64,000 nt of DNA. It comes from Saccharum officinarum. Lineage: Eukaryota; Streptophyta; Magnoliopsida; Poales; Poaceae. Location: contig CM036223.1 in assembly GCA_020631735.1 (NCBI GenBank), forward strand, positions 11,136,191-11,200,190, given 5' to 3'. The notes under the pieces are model-generated. The model was not told the DNA's origin, did not search any database, and saw only the letters and a list, made by a program, of their open reading frames with translations. How positions within the stretch are numbered: the stretch's first letter is position 1; each line of letters opens with the position of its first letter. A program made the translations under genes and the position numbers. Below are positions 36,568-49,200 of the stretch, in pieces.

Positions 36568-38666
36568 CACTGGCATATATAAGACTCGTATTGGACACCC
36601 TGATCGCACACACTACTCACACTTACCGCCCGGCTCCCTCAAGAAAAAGTTGCGGCTGCTCCCGCACCTGGGGAGCGAACCACCCGAGCTATGCTCGGTC
36701 CTTACTACTCCTCGTTTCTTCGCGTACTTTTTTTTTTTAGACGGAGAGAGACGGAGGGAGGCGCCGGCCGCAGCAGCAGCAGAAACAAGAGAGAGAACAG
36801 CTGCCTGCACTGTCATTTCTCTCTCTAGACTCCTCATCAATCAATCAGCCTGCCTGCTCATCTCGGAGTCGAGTTGATGACAAGAAAAAAGAATTGAAAA
36901 CAAGACAAGCCTCTGCCTCGTCTCCTCGAGCTCCGGCCGGCGACCCCCTTGCATTGCCATTGCATCGTATACTACAGGCGACCTAAAGGTACGGCAATGG
37001 CATACTCCTCCTCCTCCTACATGCATCTGTCTGTCTGTCTGCTATTCTTCCTGCTTGCTCTCTTTCTCTAGCTCTACCTCTCTCAGGGAAGTCTAAAAGG
37101 GAAGGAAGGACGGACGGACTAGGAGGAGGAGTACGTGGATCGATCTATTCTTCCATCATAAGATAGATAGAGATAGAGATGCTCTACTCCTCCTCCCTCT
37201 CCGATCCGTGAATCCAAAGTCCAGTAACAAGCACAGCTGATTTTCTATTACTTGCTGCTGCTGCTGTTTGCGTAATGCCGGCCGTTTTCCCCGGCGAGGC
37301 GTCGCGTTGCGTTTGCGTGCGGCGAGAAGCCATCTGCCATCTGCTGCTTCCCCAAGCCAAGGCCAATCAATCTGAAGGTGATTTGGCCATCTGGGGGGCT
37401 TGCTTTGCTTGCGGTGCGGGAGAATTAATTAATGCAAGCCAAGCCAAGCCAAGGCAACTAGGCATGGCGGCCGCCGGTGGCCCGGTTGGATTGGATTGGA
37501 ATGGAATCGCGTAGAGTAGGCGTGCTGCGTAGCTTATCCTCCTTCATTTCCATTTCCGTTTCTCCCCCCTCGTCTGCCTGTCGTCTCCTCTCCTCTGCAT
37601 TCTCAATCTCTTCCTTCTCCAACACTGCACTCCACTCCAATCTCTGCTTCCTGCCTCAAGCCAAAGCAATGCCTTCTCCACTTGTACTCCTCTTCTTTTC
37701 CTCTCCTCCCTTCCCTTCTCTTCTCTGAGAGGCCACGGCAGGGCATGCTTTGCTGTTGTCACACTATCTGTTAGTATAGTATTAGTATCAGCAAGCACCA
37801 ATCAGCCGAGCACTAGATAGAGGAGTCAGCCTGCCTCGCTCTTACAAATCCATCCATCCATAGCACAGGCACAGCCGCCTGCTCATTAATCCGGGGTTGA
37901 GGACGAGAGGGGGCCTTCCACATTCATGCTACCCATAACCCAATAGCAAAGGGGAGCATTCAAGAACCACTGCACCGGATTTCCCTTCCCTCCCCTTATT
38001 GTTTCGGTCAGTTCTTTTTTTTTTCCCTGTCCTTTTCCCTTTCTTCCTCCTCCCTCTTCTCTTGCTGCTCTCTCTTACCAAATACCAATACCAATGGGGA
38101 TTTGATGCCGCCTCCAATTAGTATTTTCTGCCAGACCTCCACCTTTTCCCTTTTTGTTTTTCTTCCTCTTCTTCTTCTGATGAAAAAAAAAACTGGTAGC
38201 AAGCAAAAGCAACCTTTTCTTGTCGTCTCACCTCTCTGCCTTTTTCTCTACCTGCACACGTTTTCTTTCTTTAATTTCCACATCGTTCCCTGCATTAATC
38301 AGATTTACTATGTATGGTGAATTACTATAGATTATTTACTTACTTACTTAAAAAAAGAATAATAAATACTGTAAATTCCATTCCATGGCCAGTTGGCCAC
38401 GATCCACAAAACCTGTCTTCATTTCCTGCTGTCTATTCATCAATGACAATGAGATAACTACCTGCCTGTAAGGAATGAATGAGACTTTCTTTGGCTTTAT
38501 GTTTCCTCCTCATCACCTCATTCACACTTCGATGTTTCTTAAGCAGGAAGCAGTTAATGGTCGAGAGGGGCCATAACCTCCAGCGGTTTCAGTTTTTGAG
38601 TTGAAGTTGGGCTGGGGTGGGTGGTGCCAAATAAAAAACAACGGTGCTTCCTGTAATCCTGCACCT
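36568..38666 (+). promoter_or_regulatory. Probable promoter and long leader of the Mei2-like gene
   Basis: GGCATATATAAGAC at 36571-36584 is a good TATA box, with transcription then expected near 36605. Between there and the start codon at 38667 lies about 2 kb of CT-rich, intron-like sequence with several candidate donors, such as the GTACGG after CCTAAAG near 36988. I cannot fix the leader exons. The hAT element ends about 210 bp upstream of the TATA box. Confidence 0.5.
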
Positions 38667-41600
38667 ATGGTGATAGCATCCGGAGCCGTTGACAGGAGCC
38701 ACCTGTCCCCGTTTGCTCCCCTGTCAGAATCGTCATCTTCATCATTCTTCTCCCAGGATCTCGTCCCCACTGAGGTTACCAACAAATATCTACTAGCTTG
38801 TTTCTTTTTTTTCCCCCCTTCTCTTCTCAGATTAATTATGCAAAATCAGTACATCTGCATGCTTTCCTTACCTCCCTCCCATGTCTTCCTTACGCAGAGG
38901 CAAGTTGGATTCTGGAAATCATCAGAGTCAATGGTCGATCACAAAGGTGTGCAACATGCTTCATTTTAAAAAAAAAATATTCGTGGCTGCTATTTCATTT
39001 CATATGATTGTTGCTTCTTGCATGATGCAAACTGTCAGTTAGGCCTTTCTTTTTTTCCCCCTCCCTCTCTCATTTCCTCATGTATTGACCCTTGCAAAAT
39101 GTATGGACCGTTCTATACTTGCTGTTGGTAGTTAGTGGAGTTATTGTACCTTAATAAATAAATTAAATCTCCTAAATTGATGCATACCTAACCTGCCTTG
39201 TCCAGCTCGTCCTGCAGATACCAACTGATAAGCTCATGATTCATGTTTACAAATTGTGCGGGGATGGGGAGATATTCTGCTCGATTCTCGACTAATTTTT
39301 CTTTGTGCCTTATTATTAATAACTAACTGACTAAAACCAGAAACTTAGCTGGTCTGCTGTATCGTTTTAGTTCCCGCTTTCTCTTGCCAGGAAATTCCTG
39401 TATGGACTGCTAGATGCATGCCACCTAGGTTGCCTAATTCATCAGCATCCAATTTTTAGTAAGCATTTTGGATGCAGCTGGGCAGGGAATGAGCCTGTCC
39501 ATCCCTTATATTCCTGGAATGTTTATACAACTTCTGCTCAAGACCATTAGGTAGGAGTTAGTTGAATGGTTCCCTGAGCACAGTTAGCAATTAAATGCCT
39601 TGATCAAAGTATCGTCGGACTCATTTGTTGAAGGCTGTAACATGACAATAGATTGAACAGCTCTTCAGGAACTGAGTGTATTTGTTCATGTTCATTAATG
39701 TCAGGGAGCAAGCCTGCTTTCACTTCTCCACTTGATAAGGTCCATCCCATGGGCTCAAGTCCTGCAGGTGGTCTGGAACATCAACGAGGTCAAGCCTTCA
39801 AGGAGCACCTGGGCATGCTTAACCTCGGTAATTTGGTGGGCCAACAAGAAAATGCTCCCGGCATACCATCAATTTCTCGGGGCGATGTCCTCAGTAGCTC
39901 CAGGTCCAGTCTTGGCTTGTCTACAGGAGGGACAGCTTTTGTTGAACCAGCTAGTGCTGATCAACATGTGCATGACTACGGAGACTTCCCTTCATCCAGC
40001 TCCTACACCGAAGTCTTCAGTAGCAAATGTGAGTTCCCCTTTGCATTTTTTGAAGAAACTAATACTTACTAGAAATTGGAAAGCTGGTACCATCACTATT
40101 GCGTGGCAAGTATCATTTTGTCCGAAATGTGCTATTAGCCAGTTTCTTTATTTACCTTGACAATGTTTTCCCCCCTTGCCTCAACGCTGCAGCAGCAAGA
40201 TTGATGGCAAGTGGCGTTTATGGTCAATCAGCTGATGCAAATGGTTCCGGTTGTGAGGGAGATGAACCTCTAGGGTCCATGAAAGAAATGGAAGCTCAAA
40301 CTATTGGAGATCTCCTTCCCGATGATGATGACTTGATATCGGGAATTACTGATGGCTTCGAATACACTGGCTTGTCTAACCAGGATGATGCTGATGAAGA
40401 TATATTCTACACTGGAGGAGGTTTGGAGCTAGAGCATGATGATTCCAACAATGTCGACAAATTTCGTGAAGTGTCCTTCAAGAGTCAACTTTCTGGCGAT
40501 GTCAAGGAGGTAATGTTACTTCTGAACATTCTTTGTGAAATTCGAGTTCCAAACTATTCTGACGATCTTCTTTTCCTTTTGGGTTATAGATTTACAATGC
40601 TCCTACAAGCTGCAATAAGAAATTTGTAGAATTCTATGATACCAGAGCAGCACAAGAAGCGCCGGATGACCTCAACAACGGTGACATGTCATGCTCACAA
40701 ATCAAGGTTGACCATAGCCGTTCTGGAGGAGCAGGATCTTGGTAACTAACTTGGCTGGCATCATTTCACCATTTCCAGTAGCATCTCATAACGACCAATT
40801 ATCTTGTCATACATACACTGTATACTATCATCTTTCATTTTTTTTTCTCGAACACTATCATCTTTCTTCATTACATGGGACTAGTACGCTAGCAGATTTT
40901 CCAAAGATATTGCAAGTAGTAATATATGGATAGTGGGACAAAAAAAAGGTAATCAAGTGCTTATAGGTGTAAGGAAAACAAATGTTGCTTCACATTTTCA
41001 CAGTTTCTCTTGTAGCCTTTGTGGTGCTTCCATCACAGTAATTCGAGACCAACTTGCTCAAATCCTTCTAACAATAGGATTTGCATGAGAACCAAACAAA
41101 TAGCCAATAACTAGTACTTTTATCATGTCTAATGGTTGAGTAACGTACAACTTCAACTGAATTCTAAACTTCCATTCCCATGCATTCTGGTTGGCAAGTT
41201 ATACTATATAGCCACCAAACCCTATCAGTTTATGTGGTGAAGTAACATGTTTTCTCTGTGCTTACCAGCTTCACAGAGCAATGTTCTGGAGAACAGAAGC
41301 AAAATGCCGTAGCTCACCAACTTAAGAACTCTCCACTTGGGACCATTGGTATGTAACATATGAGTTGTAGTCATTTTTAACATTATTCGCCCCTTCCTAG
41401 TATTCATAAATTTTGAGCCTGCACTTTCTTTTCACATGTCAAACAGGGAAGTTAGACCCTAAAAGTTGGGAGAGCAGCACTGTTCGTAATTTATATTCTC
41501 CAGTTAGACCACAACACGATAAATCACAACATGGCTTCTCTGTGAATGCTCCTCAGAAGTTGTCATCACCTATCAGAATTGAATCTACACGGCAGCACAG

Positions 41601-43626
41601 TAATCAAACTGCTCTTGGTGAACCTAGTGGATCGCTTGGTCATGGCAACTTTGGAGGTGGACTGCAAGCCTTCCACCCACACTCACTGCCAGAGCGCCAT
41701 AATGGTATTTGCAATGGCTCTAACTCCATGACATTAAATGCAAGGAATTCTAACTTCAGATTAACTGAAGGAATGGACTACAATAATCACAAAGTTGACC
41801 ACAGTGACCTTCATGGTCATTCCTCTGATCAAAATGAAGGTAAAATTTCTTCGGCAAACCGCTTATAATTTGTCTTTTGGATGCTTTGTTTAACTGCCTC
41901 ACCTGTTTAGCATGGATTTGTAAAATTGGTGCTCTTTTTTATTTCCACTAGATTTAATTACACATATGTATTGTTGCCAAGCACGGGTATATGGGTACAA
42001 ACGTTGATGTGTTAGCTGATGTTATACTTATGGGTTATTGCCGATTAGATTGTGTTATGCTCCTTTCTTTTATTCTGTTTCAAAGTTCATCGTTTGTTTG
42101 TTTGTTTGTTTTGCAGCATTTAGAGTTACTGGAATTGGAAGTTGCCCCCTTCATGGACATCACTATACCTGGAGTAACTCAAATGGTTTTCCTCAAAGCC
42201 CCTCTGCTCCAATGCTGTGGTCTAACTTTCAGCAACCAGTGCATATGCATTGTTACCCTGCTATGCCTCCTCACGTGCGGCGCACTGCTGCCCATCCTAT
42301 GGACCAACATCACTTGGGTTCAGCTCCAAACAGTGTTGGTGGTTTTGCAAATGCACTCTCTTTTCATCCAGGATCCCTTGAAAGTGTAGGGTTTCCTGGC
42401 AGCCCTCAGCTGTATCCATCAGACCTCTCTGTATTTGCATCTGCCAGAGGAAATTACAGGGAGACCATGTTCTCCCCCGTAAGTGCTGGGTTTCCATCGA
42501 TTCAACAATTTTTTCATGCGGCCAACGGAAGGAATCCTATGGTGCATGTTTCCACCTCATATGATGCCACTAATGATCGGATAAGGAGCCGCAGGCATGA
42601 TGGAAATGCTGCCCAGTCTGAAAACAAGAAGCAGTTTGAGCTGGACCTTGACCGCATAGCTAAGGGTGAAGACTCGCGCACCACACTGATGATAAAAAAC
42701 ATTCCTAACAAGTACGTTTACACCTTATGCCAACTTTTGATGCCATACGCCCAGGTTATTGTATCAGGTTGGCCTTTTTTGTTCTGTAGACTTATAGTCA
42801 ATGCCATCAACAGGTACAACTGTAAGCTGCTTTTGGCTGTCATTGATGAGAATCACCGAGGAACCTATGATTTCATCTACCTTCCAATTGATTTTAAGGT
42901 ATGTTACTATTTTTCCCCCGAAGTGTGAAGCATGGAACTTGTAGTGAGATTCATAGGGTCTGACTCTTGCAGCTTTTGCTTTCCTCAGAACAAATGTAAC
43001 GTGGGCTATGCTTTCATCAATATGACAGATCCACAGTACATAATTCCATTTTACAAGGTATACTGCTGTGCCCATGCCTTACTTGATACCTCACAGTAAG
43101 GGAAAATATATCCAGTTTAACTCCTGCATTGATTTTTTTTTCAGACATTCAACGGCAAGAAATGGGAGAAGTTCAATAGTGAGAAAGTGGCATCACTTGC
43201 ATACGCCAGAATCCAGGGAAGGAATGCTTTGATTGCTCATTTTCAGAATTCTAGCCTGATGAATGAAGAGAAATGGTGCCGTCCTATGCTTTTCCACAAA
43301 GATGGTCCACATGCAGGAGATCAGGTACGTGTAATACTCTCTCGTTGTCAATTTCTGTATACCTTAATTAACGCATGTAGCAGTCCCACCCACGTTAAGC
43401 TGTACAAACCTTTCGGTAATCCTTAACTTGTACAAACAAAATTTTCTGTGTTGTGAAATGACTGACACAGAGTTGCACACGTTCTTATCAGGAGCCATTC
43501 CCTGTGGGTAACAATGTCCGTTCTCGGTCTGGGAGAAACAGACCACTCACTGGTTCAGAGACTACTAAAGAGGGAAGTCCATCAACCTCTCCTAACAAAA
43601 GAGAAGCTGGCTCCCAATCCAACTGA
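38667..43626 (+). CDS. OML5: Mei2-like RNA-binding protein lacking RRM1 and half of RRM2 (OML5-like)
   Basis: Twelve exons join in frame to 828 aa: 38667-38774, 38898-38946, 39705-40028, 40193-40509, 40590-40741, 41269-41348, 41447-41839, 42117-42711, 42814-42898, 42989-43057, 43145-43324, 43492-43626. The N-terminus has the family motif SFFSQDLVPTERQVGFWK, then IGDLLPDDDDLISG and EDIFYTGGGLELE. Typical Mei2-like proteins next have RRM1 and RRM2; here LSGDVKE runs straight into the second half of RRM2 (KKFVEFYDTRAAQEA). The C-terminal Mei2 RRM is complete (TTLMIKNIPNK, ENHRGTYDFIYLPIDFKNKC, NGKKWEKFNSEKVASLAYAR), about residues 660-770. Mei2-like proteins bind RNA and act in meiosis and vegetative development. 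The symbol rests on recalled synteny with rice chromosome 5 and is tentative. Confidence 0.88.
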
Positions 43627-44104
43627 GGACAGGCGGTATTTGGCCACTAACTGGAGGCTGAAGAGCCTGTAATAAAATCATCCCCAGTTTTGCTTCTTTT
43701 TTTTGTCCTCGTCAGCAAGGCAGTGACTTGTTGAGTGTGACAGACTAATGAGAATTCTGCTCTGCATGAGCCTGCTGAAGATTCACCCTAAATCGTGCCT
43801 TGGTTTTGCCCTACCATTGAGCGAGCTATATGTCAACGGCTACAGGTATGTAGAAGGGCTGAAGTGGTAGAGAGTAAGAGGTGTGTGTTTCTGCGGGTGA
43901 AATTGAAAGTTGTACAGTTGAACTCACCAGGATTGGAAAATGGTCATCAATTTGAGTTGTTTTTCTTAGGGTTCATCTTGCTATGGTTGATCTCATTTAT
44001 GTGCACATCACGTGTTCACGGTGTGCACACGCAAATGTTCGGATGCCTTGTCTTTGTGAAACTTCTGCAGTCCTCAGATTCTGGTGTGCTGGTTGATCCT
44101 CCTT
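43627..44104. other. 3' flank of the Mei2-like gene
   Basis: This holds the probable 3' UTR of the Mei2-like transcript. No further gene is seen before the MITE cluster. Confidence 0.5.
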
Positions 44105-44642
44105 GCCCTTGTTTAGGCCTTGTTTAGATTCCAAAGTTTACCTTCCAAATTTACTATGCAGAATTTCTATTTCCCGTCACATTAAAATGTCGGCACATAT
44201 ATGGAGTACTAAATATAGATGAAATAAAAAATTAATTGCACAGTTTTGTTGTACTTTGCGAGACGAACATTTTAAATCTAATTAATCAATGTTTAGACAA
44301 TTATTACCAAATAAAAATAAAATTGCTACAGTGTGACATGACATCTAAACTTTGCCCTTAAACTTTGGTAACTAAACAAGGCCTTAGTTCCTAATTCCAC
44401 CCCCTAAATTTCACTATGCAAAAAGGAGATTCTCCATCAATCAAAATGTCGGCAAATGCATGGAGTACTAAATATAGATGAAATCAAAAACTAATAGCAC
44501 AGTTTTATTGTACTTTGCGAGACGAACATTTTGAGTCTAATTAATCAATTTTTAGATAATTTTTTGCACTAAAAAACAAAACGCGCTACTGTAACACGCA
44601 GATCCAAATCGGCTGGGCCGATTCCCGATCTAAACACGGCCC
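44105..44642. mobile_element. Tourist MITE interrupted by another Tourist MITE
   Basis: The outer copy starts GCCCTTGTTTA and ends TAAACACGGCCC. Removing 44116-44383 and one TTA restores a continuous left end that reads GCCCTTGTTTAGTTCC. The interior blocks (ATGTCGGCAAATGCATGGAG, GCGAGACGAACATTTTGAG) match those of the inserted copy. Confidence 0.75.
44116..44383. mobile_element. Tourist MITE (PIF/Harbinger type), inserted copy
   Basis: The ends GGCCTTGTTTAG and CTAAACAAGGCC are perfect inverted repeats, and TTA flanks both sides (44113-44115, 44384-44386). The copy is 268 bp and non-coding. Confidence 0.88.
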
Positions 44643-44694
44643 TTGTTTGAATGGCTGCTTGCCACTGCGTTCATCATCTAGCAAGCTATACTTA

Positions 44695-44944
44695 GAGCCT
44701 GTTTGGATACCTCAAATTAAAGTTTAGTCCATAGGTGTCCAAACATGTGAACTGAAAAATGGACTAAACTTTAGTTTCTACTCCAACTTACCATTAGTCT
44801 ATGTGTAGGGGTTTTTTTTCTCTTTTAGTTCACTTTTAATCCATGTATCCCAACACCACTTGACTAAAAGTGATCTACATAAACTTTAGCTCAACTAAAT
44901 TTTAGCCCACCTAAACTTCAGTTTTAGATCATCCAAACAGGGCC
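44695..44944. mobile_element. Tourist-like MITE of a second family
   Basis: The termini GAGCCTGTTTGGA and TCCAAACAGGGCC are inverted, and TTA flanks both sides (44692-44694, 44945-44947). The interior carries several AGTTTAG/CTAAACT words and differs from the other Tourist family of this window. It is 250 bp. Confidence 0.85.
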
Positions 44945-44957
44945 TTAGAACAAACTA

Positions 44958-45619
44958 GGAAAAAGTCTATTTTTCCTCCCCCAACTCTCACAAAAGTTCA
45001 CTTTTCCTCCCTCAACTTCAAAACCGGACAAACCACCTCCCTCAACTTTTCAAACCGTGCATTTTACCTCCCTCGAGCGGTTTTGAAGGCGGTTTTACTA
45101 CAGTAAACGGCGGTATGCTACAGTATTATATGTTCACTATATAGATATGCTCATGTGGAGTCTAACAAAATTAGATTTTCTATTTTATGATTTTTTTTTG
45201 TAATTTACTATGATTTTTCAAAGATTCAGCCGAAATAAATAAAAAAGAAAAAGGCAAAACCTTCGTAGCAAAAACTTTGTACTAAAGCATACTATATTAT
45301 ATGTTCACTGTGTAAATCTAATTATGTGGAGTGTAACAAAATTGGATTTTCCATTTTATGATTTTTCTGTAATTTACTATGATTTTTCAAAGATTCAGCC
45401 GAAATAAATAAAAAAGACAAAAACATGGGTACTGTAGCAAAACCACTGGACACTGTAGCATACCGCCGTTTACTGTAGCAAATCCACCTTCAAAACCCGC
45501 TCGAAGGAGGTAAAATGCACGGTTTGAAAAGTTGAGGGAGGTGGTTTGTCCGGTTTTGAAGTTGAGGGAGTAAAAGTGGACTTTTGTGATAGTTGGGGGA
45601 GGAAAAATAGACTTTTTCC
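44958..45619. mobile_element. Non-autonomous Mutator-like MITE with long terminal inverted repeats
   Basis: The element is 662 bp. The outer bases GGAAAAAGTCTATTTTTCCT are perfectly inverted at the other end, and near-perfect inverted similarity continues for about 150 bp, including GTTGAGGGAGGTGG and the AAACGGCGGTATGCTACAGT words. A 9-bp direct repeat AACAAACTA flanks it (44949-44957, 45620-45628), as expected of Mutator transposition. The middle contains a direct repetition of a segment of about 120 bp (GATTTTTCAAAGATTCAGCC). No protein is encoded. A diverged relative lies near 61340-61670. Confidence 0.9.
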
Positions 45620-45628
45620 AACAAACTA

Positions 45629-46237
45629 TAGTAAAGATCTCTCAAAAAAGAAAAAAACTATCCTCCAAGTCCAGGGCCGACTGTATATCAGGGCCAGAAC
45701 TTACTCGGGACCTCTACTTGTACGTGACAGCAAAATGTGATGGATGGAAGCTGAATTGTAGAATTTCCAGTGAACGAACAAGCAGGTAAGGATGCGATAC
45801 TCAAGAGATAAAATCACGCGCATAAGAGCACGACATACCATTATACTCATAGGCAGAAATTCAGTTCAAATAGGAAACGGGAATTCTACGCCCAATGGGT
45901 CTGCTAACATGAATAGTTTTAAGGGGTCTTGGATGAACGCTTAGCATCCAGGAAGCAGCAATCGGTCTCCCAAACCAAACCAAAAGAAACAGCTGCAACA
46001 CTGCACAGCAAAGAGTGTCTGTCTTGCTTGCACCACCCAACCAAAAGAAAAAGCAAGGTTCCCACTCTACGTACAACCACCCCAAAAAAGACGGCTCCTC
46101 GCTTCGACGGCTGGCTTCTGCTTCCATCCAGGCCATCAGCATCCACGCTCCACGCTTCCTCTACCTTCAGCGACCAGCATCAGCTCCAGCACGGCTTCTG
46201 GTCCTCCTCGCTGGACTATCATCAGCTCCAGTGGCAT
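45629..46237. other. Intergenic DNA and VIM 3' flank
   Basis: No gene is seen. The part next to 46238 is the expected 3' UTR of the minus-strand VIM gene. Confidence 0.5.
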
Positions 46238-49200
46238 TCACACTGCACTGCTGCTCCGGGTCACCCTGCGGCCGCTGCTCACAGCAGGACTGCCGTTGCC
46301 TTCAGCATCCATATCACCACTCTTCACGGTCCGTTTCACAGGAGTGCCGCACACAGCAACCTCTTCCACGGCAGCACTGTTCTTCATCCTTTTGGCACCG
46401 TTGGTGCCAGTCTCGGCATCACCCTTGCGCTTCTTCGTCTGTTTCGCAGCATCTTCATCAACCTTGCGCTTCTTCGTCTGTTCAGCAGCATCTTCATCAA
46501 CTAACACATCCACCACTTCAGTCGCGCCCATCTTTGACTTTTTATCATCTTTTCCTCCCTCCTTGATTTCAACCACAATCTTCACAGAACCATCAGCATT
46601 AGCATCAGCGTCTGCACTGTCTTGATCTTCCTCATTCAAGCCGCTATCATCCTCTCCCTTCACCAAAGCACCATCATTTTCCTCTGAGTCACCATCACCA
46701 CATTCCTCAGCATCATCCGAAGCCACCTTGCCTTCTTCAACAGCCTTGCGTTGCAAAGTCTCAATCAGCTCCATCATTTCTCGGTTGATCTGAAACAAAT
46801 ACATAACAAAAGCATATCATGTGACCAACTCCGCACTCTAAAGTATATATGCTTCAACAAACTCAGTACTTCAACACACCTGGGGATTCTCTAAGAAGTC
46901 ACAGATGTCAGTTGGGCAGGAAGGGCACGTCTTCACAATCTTCTGCGCCCTTAGAGTCCGACCACCACGGCTTCTTTCCCTCACAGAGGACTGGCTATCA
47001 TATTTCCCAAGCAAACAAGTCTTGCAAAAGTTGTGAGCACATGGAGTCGTAAGTGGTTCTTTAATCACCGCCCGGCAGATAGAACAACCAAACTCTGCAG
47101 GATCAGGGTACACAAACAAATCCTGAGACCACATTTTCACAGCAACATCATAAAAGGAACCTAAGAAGTAAATAATAAATCAAACAGAAGAGCAAGAACC
47201 TTTAAGCAGCCTTTCAGCAACAGACAAATGAGTCCGCTTTGTTGCTCTCCGGATTTGCTTGTCGGTCTCAGGATCCCCAGAGAGAACAGGCTTCTTGCTG
47301 ACTGGCGGAGGCACCATCCATTTCCAGCCATCTTTCTCCTATCACAATGAATACAAACCATCCATAACACAGTACAGTAACACTGAAAGAAGAAACAGAT
47401 GCACATACATCATAATCCCATGAAGGACGCCCTTTCCTCTCTGTTATATCAGTTGCACCTTGCAGCTCCTTTATCTTTGGCAAGGGTCTTGGACGATCAC
47501 CGTGATCATCACTAAAAATCAGAGCACAGATGTCAGCAGGAAGAATCACATTTTTTTCCTGAAGATGAGGAACTAGTCTAGAAGTGATGAGGCTAAGTGT
47601 TTTGTCCAACCTGGTCCAAGGAGCTGGTTCATTGTCACAGCGTACAAAGAGATACCTGCAGACCTTGAATTTACCCTGTGGCAAAAAAAAAAGACAGAAG
47701 AGTAAATACATTACCACATGCTTATTCACTTTGTCAGCTAATAAGTAGCTGCATACTCCCTCCATCCACGTATACTAGGTGTAACCATATTTTTTCTGTC
47801 CTCGAACACAAGGCAGCTCTGCACATGGCTGCATGCAACATTTATGCTCGGACTTTAGGCTCTCGCGCATGCAGCTGGCCGTTAGCACTAGACGTTAGCC
47901 AGAAGGATACTACATGCACGATGACAGAGAAGCGTGGGGCACAGTTATTTGGAGGCGGAATAAAAGGAAGTCACCTAAAAACACGTGGTAATTAATCAGC
48001 TCCTTGGTCTTGGTGTTTTTGGAGTTGCACTTGCACCTACTATACGTGGACAGAGGTAGTAGTATGAAACTATATCTACATCTGCAATCTGTATAAAGGA
48101 GAACTAAATTACCTGAATACCAATCTTCCTCCAGCACTTCTCAATTCTATAAACCCCGTCGTACCTCACACCATTTTCAGGAGCATATGAGGATCGCTTC
48201 TCTTTGTGCGACCTATTAATTAAGACAATATAGTGAGACAAAGGTCCAACAATTGCAGGATACTAACTGTCAAAACACCCAACAACCTCAATGTTTCAGA
48301 ATTCAGGAAACAGAGAGATAGACAAGACTAAATACAACCAGGAAACATCATTGCGACATTATCGAGCAAGAGCAGGGTCCCAGTCATATAAAAAACAGAA
48401 ATTGCCAGAAGATTGCAGTTTTATGTGTAAGTATTTATCAAAAGAAAGCATACCGCACAACCCTGACAGGGTAGCCCTTCAAGCAACTAATGCGTAAAGC
48501 AGCATTCAGCTTCTCAAATTTCTGATCAGATGACTGCTCCTTGTTTGTCCGCTTGTTACCACTTAGATCCCTCCCACCACTGCATTAGTAGATATAATTT
48601 TGCAGACATTTCAATAAGGAGATAACATGTAGGATCAATCATGAAAAGGTAAGGAGAACAGCAAGTGGTTAGATTAGTAAACCTTCCAGTGTAAAGAAAC
48701 CACTCTCCATGATCTTCGTCATCTTCATACCCTCCTGAAAGAGCTACTGACTGAGCACCATACGTAGACTGGCCAGCAATACCAGCCACATGAGGAAAGT
48801 GAGCACCCCATTGTCTGCACTCAAGTCGGTCCTCCCATGTTTCCCCAACCCGAACACCAATATTCCTGCGGGGGTCATTTTCTGCAAGAATGGGGCCAAA
48901 ATGATCAGGTGCAATGGTCACAAAGATCTGGCCACTTGATGCGTTTGCTTTTCCAGACTTCTTAGCCCTGTCGGTTGTAAATGCCTTATCAGGCCTATCA
49001 TCATTTCTTATGTAGTGATACGGAACTGCTGTGCCAGCAGAGTTAGGATTCTTTGAAATCTTAGCCATCCTGATAACTTCAACTAGCGCAGAGTTGATTC
49101 TTGGCTGCTCAGCCATTTTGGCCGGGATCTGTCCCCGACATTTCCCACAGGTCCTCTTCCCGTTCTGAATCCACTTCTGGAAGCATCTCAAGCAGAAGTT

